From Athripsodes cinereus (Eukaryota > Arthropoda > Insecta > Trichoptera > Leptoceridae): a stretch of DNA of 64,000 nt. Shown piece after piece: positions 21,270-31,602 of the stretch. Where the stretch lies: NCBI GenBank assembly GCA_947579605.1, contig OX388309.1, positions 22,201,071 to 22,265,070 of the forward strand, read 5' to 3'. The first letter of the stretch is position 1, and the number at the start of each line of letters is the position of its first letter. Under the pieces are notes generated by a model, which did no database searches, was not told the DNA's origin, and was given only the letters and a program-made list of their open reading frames with translations. Position numbers and translations under genes: made by a program.

Positions 21270-24200
21270 TTTTTGTTAATAGCTGTTTTTTTTGTTTCAG
21301 GTAGGTGTGCAATCTCCATTCTCAATTTTTACAAGCAGCTCTGTAATATGATATTTGCACATCAATATATAGACCGCACGTATCATGGTGAGTATGAATT
21401 AGTATGTACAAAGTTATTCTTATTGTTATCATTATTATTATCAACAATATCGTAAAAAAAGACAAAAATAATTTTATCTCGTCAGCAACACAATGCAGAC
21501 TTTACAGTAGAAGAAGCTTCCTGAGAGAAAAAGATTTACATTTTATATCAAGTTGTACAAATATTGAAAATCGACGAACTGAATAATTTAATCACTGTAT
21601 AGAAAAACAATTGACTTACAGTTTTTTTTAAATCTATATTAGCGGATCAGACATCCAACTGGTTGCAAATTTCACAATTTTTGAGAGAAAAAATCTACAT
21701 CTAATCCAATCTCCCCTTAAAGCTTCATCTTCTTGAGCAGAAGCTTACCTTCTCCATTAATAACGTCTTTAAACCAGTTGAGTAACTTCCATTCCACGAA
21801 ATTCCTAATCTTCTAATGTCATTCTCATAAGAACAGTGCACTGTAAAAGAGTTTCGTACATTATGTCGACAATAAAACAATATTATGATTTTGTTTTATA
21901 TTTTATATGAAATAACATTTGCAGGAACGCAATAAAAAAATCAAGTTTCTCTATCGTTTTCTTTCTTATGATGTCAACAAGAGGCGTCGAATTCAGACGG
22001 AATCGATAACTTAAACTTTAACGATCATGAAGTAGGTATTTATAATAATGATATTAGCTGATATGTTTATCAAGGTTTTACAACTGTGACTGACATCTCC
22101 GATAACTTACATATACACGGTATAAAATTTAACACTCGACACATCAATCTCGCCGCCTAACAAAAAACTCTTACAGCTTTAACGACAAGTAAGGTGATAA
22201 CAAAGGTGGTCCTATTTCAATGAAGCCATTAAATTTGTGAAATACTGAAATAATGTTATTTCAAATTTACATTCTTCCGTAGTTCATTTAGAAATTTACT
22301 CACTTCCACAGCCTTCCAGGGTCTTGGCTTCTGAAACAACCAATCTCTTCTTTTATTTTTGTTAAGCTAGAAACATTACTCGTTCCATGAAACTAGTAAC
22401 TTTTGCGAGCACGTGGGTGAATCTAATCTTGCGGGGTCCCTGAGATTATTTTTGATATAGAAATTTCAGAAATTACTCAACTTCTCTAATTTCGACACAC
22501 ATGTCGCCAATTTTTTTATGTGGCTTAGCTTATTCTTCTTCTAGTTCTTTCTCTTGATCAACGATCTGTTGATTCAGAAATTATTCCCTCTTGTGACACT
22601 GATGACCATCTATCCTTCTATCTTTTAGGTGGATTTTCTCGTGAACGTGAGCCAGCTGGTGTCATGCCATGCTGGATTTGAGAAAATTAATGGTGTATTA
22701 ACTTTTATATATAGTTAAAAAAAAGTTAAATGCTTCGATATATTTAGTTTATTGGAGAAGTATGTAGTATGCTGGGTGGGGGGCACATTTACCCACCGTA
22801 AATACTGCTACTGCTTGAAACTCGCATTTCGAAGTCATAAATCTGATAATAATAGGTATATTTCATCAAACCTTTTGACTGTTATAAGTAAATAAAATGT
22901 AGAATATTTTTTGAAATTAAAGGTTTTTCATAACATAAAAGTATCAATTAAAAAGTTCATTATAAATAATTGATTTCTTATATAATATCGTTACGCCAAT
23001 GATTTTATGAGTGTCTGCATAAGTTGTGAGTCGGATACTTACGTTATCGATGTTATTGCAATTTATGTAATCAGTATGTTACACGTGTTTGGAGGGTTTA
23101 TGAATGTTAATTTATATAAACCGTTGATAATTTATTTAAAGGAACTGAAGGATTTGACCTTTATTATCCTGGAACAGCAGTCAGTTATCAAGTATTGAAT
23201 TACTCTCAGAAGACGCCGCCGATATGTAATCCGCACGTAATTACTATATTATTAAAATAAAGTTATAAAATTTACAATGTGCAATAAAAACCAGATGTTT
23301 TATTACATCTAAGTAATTGATCTGATAAATTATTTTATAATATAATGAAAAGTCTGCACCTCAAGAATGTAATTTATTCGTTATTTAATGTTAACTTGAA
23401 TTGTTTTATAATTGTTAAATTAATAAAAAAAAAGAAGTAAAATCAAATGTACGATGAAAAGACTGCTGTACTTTTTCACAGTTTATGTATTAAAACTCTT
23501 TTAAACAAACTTTTTGTATTTTTTATTTTATCGATTAAGCAGTAGGATGCCAACTCAAATCGATAAAATTTTGTTATATCTATAGGTATGCTATTGAGTT
23601 TAATTAAATATAGTTTTTAATGGATTAAGATTTCTTTATTTAATTTTATCAGTGAGGATTCTTAAGCTTAGTTATTGGATACGTGTGTCAGATTAGTTAT
23701 TCAACCTTTCAAAATTTAATAATAAACTCAAAGATTAAAATGTATTTGTGCTTCTTTATGGTGGAGCGGAAACATGCTATGTCGATTATTGGACAAATTC
23801 ACATATTTATGAATATAAGGTTATAGTCCTCATTGTGTTCTTTGTGAAGGAATATTAACCAATGCATTATGTCAGCCTAGAGTCAATTCGCAAGTGTTGA
23901 AACGCCTTTATCAGTCCTTCGATTACATTTTGCACAATGTTATATTGAGTAAATATTTTTCTCCAATTGCAATGTCTTATTAGTTTTGCCATCATATTTT
24001 TGTGTCTAAACCTACGAGTAAATGCAAATATTCTAAACATAATTATGTCACATTTTTGACAAACCAAAACAAAGCTGATTGTACTGTCATTTATATTATA
24101 TCATGACAATCATGCTTATCACGGTAACTTTGTGTCAAGCCATGTGTGAGAAGCAAATATCATTTTAGGTATTTAAAAAAACTTTTAACGGTCAGTGCTG

Positions 24201-24311
24201 AAAAATTAAATTTCTTAATCTATTATTTGGTTTCGACTTATGACGTTTCGACTTATGATGTTACTGTCAAATTCTTTGTAAAACGTAACCAGGTTATTAT
24301 CTACATATATC
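21270..24311. other. No recognisable gene
   Basis: About 3 kb with short open frames only. A hairpin-like GGGTGGGGGGCA-CATTTACCCACC lies near 22777. I see no homology to known coding families. Confidence 0.5.
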
Positions 24312-24392
24312 GATCAGGGACTCTTTCACGACACAAGCTTTTAGTAGCTTACTGTGAAAGGTGTATAAGGTTGTATATGGGTTTATAACAAA
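24312..24392 (+). repeat. SINE B, 5'-truncated
   Basis: Only the 3' half is present, from CACGACACAAGCTTTTAG to GGGTTTATAACAAAC. The tRNA-like head is missing. A 4-base duplication (TAGT/TAGC region) distinguishes it from the full copies. Confidence 0.75.
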
Positions 24393-25199
24393 CAAAGGTT
24401 TGGTTGCTTATGGAGGGAGCATTTTACTATGTGTAATATTATTTTGTTGTTGTAATATCAATGTATACTGTGTATTTATAAATGAAATAAAATTTAAAAA
24501 ATAAAATCTTTTTAAAAAAAATAATAATTAAAAACACTATTGTTTCTTTAACTAAATAAATATGGAATTTTACAAAATTCCATACCACAAAAAACCTCTT
24601 GGGTTTCGTCAAATAAATCAATAATGGAATTTTACAAAATATACGTCGACTTAATGAAAAAACTTCATAACATAACGTAGTTTCTCTCCATGTATAGATT
24701 TATATTATTATTGTATTATAAGAAAATAATATCAAAACATTTTCCCTCGTCAAAATATTCCCTAATTCGATTAAGTGGAACTTCATTACTCAATTTGTCA
24801 TAGACTTGATAAAGTTACCATCTCAGGGTCAATCTATCGAAGATTAACCTCTGCCAGATATAATAATTTCCTACCATCCTGGTAGTATAGTATTATTATT
24901 ATATTGGAGAAGTACCTTTGTAAATTATTACAGTAATTAATCAGCTACAGTAACATACAAAGCTTTGCGATTAAATTTATCTAATATTATTATAATAAAA
25001 TAATAAGACGTTTATTTCTCTGTAGTGGCCCTAACCAAGAAAAAGTATCCTACTCTTGTCTTTGTTTTTGAGCGTTTTGATAAAGCTTATATTGGTAAAA
25101 TATCACGAATAAGTTGTTAGCTTGATGGTAAGTCTAGGACTTTTAATGGAGAGATTTTGGATTCGATTCTTCCCGCTATTTTATCACCCAACTCCACAT
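24393..25199. other. No recognisable gene
   Basis: AT-rich. It includes a perfect 11-bp palindrome TATGGAATTTT-AC-AAAATTCCATA at 24561-24584, whose left half recurs at about 24623-24640. Confidence 0.5.
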
Positions 25200-25411
25200 T
25201 TGCGGCGTACAGACAGCTGGATGCGAACGTCAATCATCAAGCATCAAGAAATATTCCAATGAATGCCTTCGTTACCCGTCCATCAAACGAAACGAAAGCA
25301 TTTATTGGAATATTTCTTCGGAGAATGCTCCGAATTGTCGCCGAAAATTTTAAGATTTTTGCTTGATGCTTGATGATTGACGTTCGCATCCAGCTATCTG
25401 TGGGTCGCAAT
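25200..25411. mobile_element. Nested foldback MITE
   Basis: Terminal inverted repeats of about 45 bp include AGCTGGATGCGAACGTCAAT at 25216-25235 and its reverse complement at about 25376-25395. Inside lies a second inverted repeat (GAAATATTCCAATGAATGCC at 25248-25267 against 25293-25316), and inside the right half a small TTCGGAG/CTCCGAA hairpin. No transposase and no clear TSD. The 69-codon frame across it is an artefact of the repeat. Confidence 0.75.
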
Positions 25412-26115
25412 TCACGATACTATTGGTATTGCTTATAGTGTGAGTGTTTGTGGTTTATTTTGAATGGAGGGTAATTGAATAACTTGCTCGTTTATTACAT
25501 TCAGTTACTCTACTGATTTGCTAGCAACAAAAATAAATTATGAGCAAATATTATTTCACATTGATAAGTTCTGTCAATCAACCCAACAAAATCTCCATCA
25601 ATGTAAAATTGCTTTCTTCACTTGTGGAAAATGCTGTGATGGTATAGAATATGGATAAGTCAATAAATAAATATTTCTTTTGTGTTTCAACTAACTACAT
25701 ACACATGAAAAATTAAATATTGTGGAACAGAGTTTTCTTTTTGTATTTCAAAAATAAAACTTGAGTGTTCGAAATAGGTATAATCCTCTTTGCCTTCTCC
25801 CATGGGAACCTTAGGTGAAGAATACAGATTTTTTTCTTTAACTCACTTTTTTCTCAACCCCTCTTTCTTTTTCTTTCTGGGTTTGTTTTTTACATCCTTC
25901 ATTCCTTTCTGAGAATTATCGTTTCTTAAGAGTTCATAGAACTGTTTTCAGTGATACCTTTTACACTTATTAAAATTATGTTAGAGGTATGATTTTTATT
26001 AATCGATTTTTTTATTGTGGAGATTCTTTTAGGCTTGTTTCTTTTGAACATTGTATTAGTTTTATTATTATTATATTATATGTATATTTTTTTTCCAAAA
26101 GATTTTTTGAAAAAG
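25412..26115. other. No recognisable gene
   Basis: AT-rich spacer. CTTGTGGAAAATGCTGTGATG at 25617-25650 may be a remnant of the SINE A 3' end. Confidence 0.4.
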
Positions 26116-26306
26116 ATACTTATTCAAGTAATATTGCATCTTGTGAGAAAAACATTCGTTTGTCACTTTATTTTTTGAATCATCATTTCTTTATTCAGTT
26201 TCGAATTAAATCAAATTAATGTTGGTAACTTTCCATTTCATGTACATGGAACGTGTTTCGTATAATGTTGACGTCTCCAGTTACATTTTATTAAAATCAA
26301 AGATTT
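26116..26306 (+). repeat. 190-bp direct repeat, copy 1
   Basis: Nearly the same 190 bp occurs again at 28108-28297 in the same orientation, with only scattered differences. Both begin ATACTTATTCAAGTAATATT and end AAAATCAAAGATTT. It is non-coding, with no tRNA boxes and no terminal inverted repeats. Confidence 0.88.
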
Positions 26307-28107
26307 ATTATTTGATAGGTCCATCTCATAATTCTATTATGTAAAAATGCTATCCTTGTATCCTCTCTGTAAGGGTAGATTTTTTTCGCGGAGTTTTGAA
26401 ATGTCATACTATCTTTTTTATTTCACGCGAATAACATAATACTTTTTCTTTGATTTAAGTAACAAATGAATATGTTAATTTTTTAATACCAAAAAATATC
26501 ATTTCCATGGTTTCAATTGAGGTGTCCGTCATTTTCAGTGGAAACTCTAAAACAATTTTAGAATTTTGTTTGAAAAAAATAAATAAAACTACTTAATATG
26601 GATCATAATTATGATATTGTGAATCTCTCAAACATCAATAATTTTATTTTTTTTATATGTTTTTGTATAACTAGCAGAAAATATTACTTCTACAAGTTAT
26701 AGGAGTACTCGGTTTCTACCATGTACTCCTGGGAAAAAACGTGGAAGGGCGGACGGATATCTAAAACAAAAATCATAATTTATTTTTTTGCTTTCAAATT
26801 ACTCGTATTTAGAAGTTGATAAAAAGAAAGTAAACAAAGACTATAAATAATTTGAGTTTTTCGAACACTTAAACCCTTTTAAAGTCTCGTTAAAAAGTTT
26901 TAAGAGCTGAAAACTTATGTTTTTGATCAAGGTACAAAAACTTAGTGACTATTTGGGATTATCTAAACAAGAGTAAACTTTGGATACGGAAAATTTCATC
27001 GGCTATTGTTTGTTGTTTTGCTTTCAGTGCATCACAAAATCTAATAGGTTCCTCTAGATTCTAGAGCGTAGGTGCCTACATAATATACTCGTATATCTGT
27101 ATTATTGAGATAAAACTTTTCCCGAATGTTTAATCTATTCTATGGAGAAGATAAAAATCTCTTAATAGTATGTTAGCTTTAGAAACTGGGGCAGTCGCTA
27201 TACACCTTTATAATAGCAACTTCATACTTTGGTATTATCCTATTTGTGTATGAATAGAACAACAATAGCTGAGAACTTTTATACTTAAAGTAAATAAAGA
27301 GTAGGTATACTTAGTGTTTATTGTTTCAACTTTTTATAAACAGAAGATGATAAGTTGCAAAGAACATAAAAACAAACTTAAGCCAATCAACTATTTACAT
27401 ATTATGTTCAGTTACTTTAGAATACTTCATAATTTAATTAATATTGTGGACCGACGGTACTTGGTAGAAGAGCATGTTAAACTGATTACAATTAAATTCT
27501 TATGTTAAGTACTTTCACTTAAGGATATACTTATTATGTCTTGGATTACCTACTATTTTGATACCTAGTACGTATTAGAAGTATCTATGTATTTAAAAAT
27601 GGGCTAATATGCCTGTGAAAGGGTAAAGTAAAGTATAGTGTATATTTTTATCTAGAATTCACTCTAATTCTATAAGTCTATTTTTATACGAAGAATTATA
27701 AATCTGGTACATCAATTTGTTAAAAACTTCATTGGGCAGTGTGTTTTACATTTTTTGGCTTCGTCACCTTTAAGTCAAGTACGATAGAAAAGATAATCAT
27801 ACTTAATATGGTTAAAGTTTAAAGGTTTCTGTGTAACGAAAACCTTCATAATGTTGTCGTTTGAGTCATTTCATCGATTATATCAAATTACAAAGTTTGC
27901 ATCGCTTTATTGGAAATATTTTTTTTTTATAAAATACGAGTTTTTTGAAATTCCCTGTCGCCTTATACGAATAAAGTACCTATACAGTTTTGTTTTTGAA
28001 GTTACTTAATGGTCTACATTATTCATTAACTATGGACACTTTTATTTTTAAAATAGTTAACACTTACCGAGTTTGAATGTAAAACAAATATCTGATTGAA
28101 GTGTCGT
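26307..28107. other. 1.8-kb interval between direct repeats
   Basis: No gene is recognised. It contains a hairpin AGGAGTAC/GTACTCCT near 26701-26729 and a Penelope-like family fragment at 27451-27512. No RT, integrase or protease motifs are visible, so the flanking repeats are not supported as LTRs. Confidence 0.5.
27451..27512 (+). repeat. Penelope-like family fragment
   Basis: CCGACGGTACTTGGTAGAAG followed by CATGTTAAACTGATTA matches 7733-7790, including the start of the left arm of the large inverted repeat. It is a short, diverged copy. Confidence 0.55.
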
Positions 28108-28297
28108 ATACTTATTCAAGTAATATTGCATCTTGTGAGAAAAACATTCGTCTGTCACTTTGTTTTTTAATCATCATTTCTTTATTCAGTTTCGAATTAA
28201 ATCAAATTAATGTTGGTGACTTTCCATTTCGTGTACATGGAACGTGTTTCGTATAATGTTGATATCTACAGTTATATTTTATTAAAATCAAAGATTT
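28108..28297 (+). repeat. 190-bp direct repeat, copy 2
   Basis: Second copy of the repeat at 26116-26306. Flanks differ on both sides, so the repeat boundary is sharp. Confidence 0.88.
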
Positions 28298-30403
28298 GAA
28301 TCTTAAATAACAATGTAATAGCAAAGTGTTTAAAGTAAAAGAGAGAGAAAGCTTCATTACTTACTTTATACTTTGTGAACAAAAGTTTTGTGCAAATAAG
28401 TAACGCCCTCTGATGAGTAATGTACGCATTCCAGAATTAATTTTCACCACGTTTCTTGGGTCACAATACCATTATTTGGCTACAATACAATACATTACTA
28501 TATATCCTGGTACATCTAATGTTAGCTAATATGCGTAAATTTGTGGTGGTTTTTCAAAGTTTCTAGACTTGAATGTATTTGTGTATGTACACTGGATGAA
28601 ACTTTTCGAAATAAACGACTTTGTTTCGTTGTTGTTAATTTGATTATTTTGTTTTATTGTCATTAGTTTATGTCTTGTGATTAATATTTCTCTCTGATTA
28701 CTTTAGAAGTTTCAGTAAATCCAATTTAAAAGATGTCTTCTATAGCTACTACTAATACTACGACTATTTCTTCCTTCTCTTCTACTCCTTCTCATTGTCT
28801 TTTTCGTTATTGTTATTCTGGATGAGCGACTTGGCAGCTTTCACCAAAAATATTTCTTTAATTAGATAAAGCTCTTAAATGCTAACTTTTAGATCCTATA
28901 TCCACAACTACTTATCTTTAGATTTATGTTTGAAGTAGAAGCAAATCCAATCTTAATAATCCCATTGACATTCTGCTATACTTAAATGTATAATATTTTT
29001 ATTATACTTTTAGGAAGTAGTTATACTGTGTACATGCTAATAGTATTTCTACTTTATTAATATTGTAAATGTTTTGTTTTAGCATACATTTCAGAAAATG
29101 ACACAATATATATCCATAAATCTATATTTTTGCCGCAAAACACGTGTAAAAGTAAACCAATTTACATGTTAGCTTCACTGTAGCTTTGATCAATAAGTTT
29201 AGTTCATATAAAATTTAAAAATAATTGTATCCTGAATACCTTTGTCTTGAGTATCTCAATCACAGCTTCATGGACGATGATAAAAACGTATTATTCGAAA
29301 AGCCATAATTATGTACAATATTTTTCTCTCAGAATTTCTGTTAATTTACTTAACTTGTATGTGTTAGACCAAAAGAATATATCATGCATGAATTTTCATA
29401 ATGTTTTAATTATTTTTTTATTTATTAAAGAATTTCATTTAACTCCGCTTTTCAAATCAAACTCACCCAATAACATCTATATTTTAAATTCCTCTCAAGA
29501 TTGCCGCACACTCGGCTTTCTGCTAAGCTTTCATTTATATTTCAGCAACCAACAAAAGCACAAAGCTCGAGTATAATAATAGGTTCAAACTAATAATACA
29601 AGACACGTTTGTTCGGCAATATTAAATCAAAACCCACAATAATAATAATTCTATAGAGGTTCAGTTGTTCACTGATTAATATTCGCAATAGACTAACTAC
29701 TCTATATTATATTCCCTCTAACCAGTTAGTTACCCTACATTTTTGTATTGAAAACATGATAATATTCTCGTTATCAAATTACGGTATCGGCAAACCCTTC
29801 ATTGATATATACATACATGATTGTATTTTACCTTCAATGTTACAAAGTGAATTATCCGTACACAAGTACGTACATATTATTATATCTTCGTATTTCTATA
29901 CTAGCAGTTACCTATGTTTGTTTTGTATAAGTGTATTGAGTAGATTCGTTAGTTGATTGGGCTCTGTTATATGGCTTACTAAGACAAACTCGGTTTGCCT
30001 TATAATTAAATAACCTAATATTACATATTATCATTGTATTATGATACATATTTTGTTAATAAGCATAATTTGGATTTGGTTTATTAATTATTTATTACTG
30101 AAAGGAACTGTATGAGAATTCAATAAGCTGCCATGAGTTTACAATAAACATGTACTTATGTAGTAATATAACCAATTTCTGCCAATAATATATGTATGTA
30201 GAGAGTGGAATTAAAATATAAATAGAAACACTGTTTCATTCCACTATGAGAATTGTTTAAATGTTAGAACGTTTTCAACTACAATGTAGTCACCATCAAA
30301 TGATAGAACCTTCTAACATTAAAACAATTTTTTGTGTGTTTTGAACAAATTTTGAATTGATAATATCCATTTTTTAAATGATGCATGCGAATATCGATCC
30401 TAG
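28298..30403. other. No recognisable gene
   Basis: AT-rich. The 109-codon frame at 29247-29576 has low-complexity, random-looking composition and no motif, so I do not call it. Confidence 0.5.
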
Positions 30404-30414
30404 ATATTGTAAAC

Positions 30415-30662
30415 CCGTGGAGCACCCGGTAAAGAATTGGTCTCCCACTCTTCTCCATAAGTTTTCGAGTGTCCTGTAAAAGGCAGGTGTTCGAAAAAAT
30501 AAAGACGTTTTACATCTTAAATTCGGCGATGAGGTTTGCCACCCATCCTGAATGTCTTGATTTTATATTGGCACGGAGAAGACAGCTTGCATGTTTTATA
30601 CGCAGCTGGTCTGCTGGCTACCCCACTTGTGGGATATGCCGTGATGGTATAGTAGTAGTAGT
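30415..30662 (+). repeat. SINE A, clean copy, 11-bp TSD
   Basis: Flanked by ATATTGTAAAC at 30404-30414 and 30663-30673. It has the family's usual 5' start and ends CCGTGATGGTATAGTAGTAGTAG. An internal deletion near 30595 shortens it slightly. Confidence 0.87.
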
Positions 30663-30673
30663 ATATTGTAAAC

Positions 30674-31333
30674 ACTCCTGATCTTTGAAGTGACATAATC
30701 ACCTACGGTGCTATGTCAGTTGTAAAATTATTATTTTTATTTAAATTTTAATAGGATTGAATAATATTTTGAACTGTAAATTTCCACTGCAATAATTTTT
30801 ATACTTATGATTTAAGAAGACTTATTTTCATGTTTTACTGTCCAAACTCACAAACATAGTTTCATCCATATTATGTTCTCAAATATAGAAACTAAGTTCT
30901 TGTGTTGCATGAATCGGGAGTGAATTCAAATGTCCACAATGGACAAGTTCGTTGTCCACAAATGTGTTAAATTTAAATAAGTGTAAGGCCGTGTTCTCAT
31001 TGAATAGCATATTGTTTAAATAGAACCTTCGGATGAATGGAATGTTTTACGAAAATAACAAATATTTATTCACTTCTGGACGTGTATTTAAGAAGAGAGA
31101 ATTCTTCACGATTCGTAGGAATATAATATTTACCTGATCATCTTTCTAAATGCTTTTGTAAATTTTGTCTTAAATGGAATTGATATATTATTATTTATTT
31201 TTAAATATTGAATATATCTATTTGTTAGTCAGGTTCAGTAATGTTTTTATTCCTTTTGTACATAAATAATGTCCGAAGTGAAAAAAATAAGTTGAGACAT
31301 TTCCTTAATTCTTTATGTTCCTATTTGTGAGTA
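30674..31333. other. No recognisable gene
   Basis: AT-rich spacer between SINE A and a LINE end; nothing recognised. Confidence 0.5.
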
Positions 31334-31343
31334 TATTTTTAAT

Positions 31344-31547
31344 GGTGCTCGGAGACGTGGACGTCCGAGGATTAAATGGCAAGATGATTTAAATCAAATC
31401 CTACAGGACGGTCACGTGTTGAGCACGTTGAAAAGGAGAGCATGCATGAGGAATTGTATGACAGTGACGGAAGCGAAAGATATATGCAAGGATAGAAGGA
31501 AGTGGCGCTCAATCCTTTCTGCCTACCCCGCGAGGGAAGCGGCGTGA
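31344..31547 (+). pseudogene. LINE polyprotein C-terminal fragment
   Basis: Sixty-seven uninterrupted codons to TGA at 31545. It opens with RRRGRPRIKWQDDL, the widespread RGRP(R/K)..W.DD motif of LINE C-termini, and closes with EAKDICKDRRKWRSILSA, the usual AxDRxKWR tail. The function of this tail in the family is not settled; it lies beyond the RT domain and often near a CCHC region. With no in-frame stop and a clean TSD, the copy is probably young, but it lacks all enzymatic domains because of 5' truncation. Confidence 0.8.
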
Positions 31548-31549
31548 TG

Positions 31550-31592
<43 letters not shown>
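31344..31592 (+). mobile_element. 5'-truncated LINE, (TG)n tail, 10-bp TSD
   Basis: Bounded by TATTTTTAAT at 31334-31343 and 31593-31602. The body encodes a LINE C-terminus and ends CTACCCCGCGAGGGAAGC then GGCGTGATGGTAT and a (TG)n run to 31592. The last 30 bases before the tail closely resemble the 3' end of SINE A. Confidence 0.85.

Positions 31593-31594
<2 letters not shown>
31552..31594 (+). repeat. (TG)n microsatellite
   Basis: An uninterrupted TG dinucleotide run forming the LINE 3' tail. Confidence 0.95.
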
Positions 31595-31595
<1 letters not shown>

Positions 31596-31602
31596 TTTTA
31601 AT

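Noticed and set aside
24561..24584. Perfect palindrome TATGGAATTTT-AC-AAAATTCCATA
   Set aside because: Short palindromes of this composition are expected by chance in AT-rich DNA; no further copies beyond one half-copy nearby.
26116..28297. Complete LTR retrotransposon
   Set aside because: The flanking 190-bp repeats look LTR-like, but there is no RT, protease, integrase or primer-binding site between them.
29247..29576. 109-codon plus-strand open frame
   Set aside because: Low-complexity AT-driven composition, no motif, no promoter or splice context; expected by chance in this much AT-rich sequence.
31552..31594. (TG)n as an independent microsatellite of interest
   Set aside because: It is the 3' tail of the LINE at 31344 and is bounded by that element's TSD.
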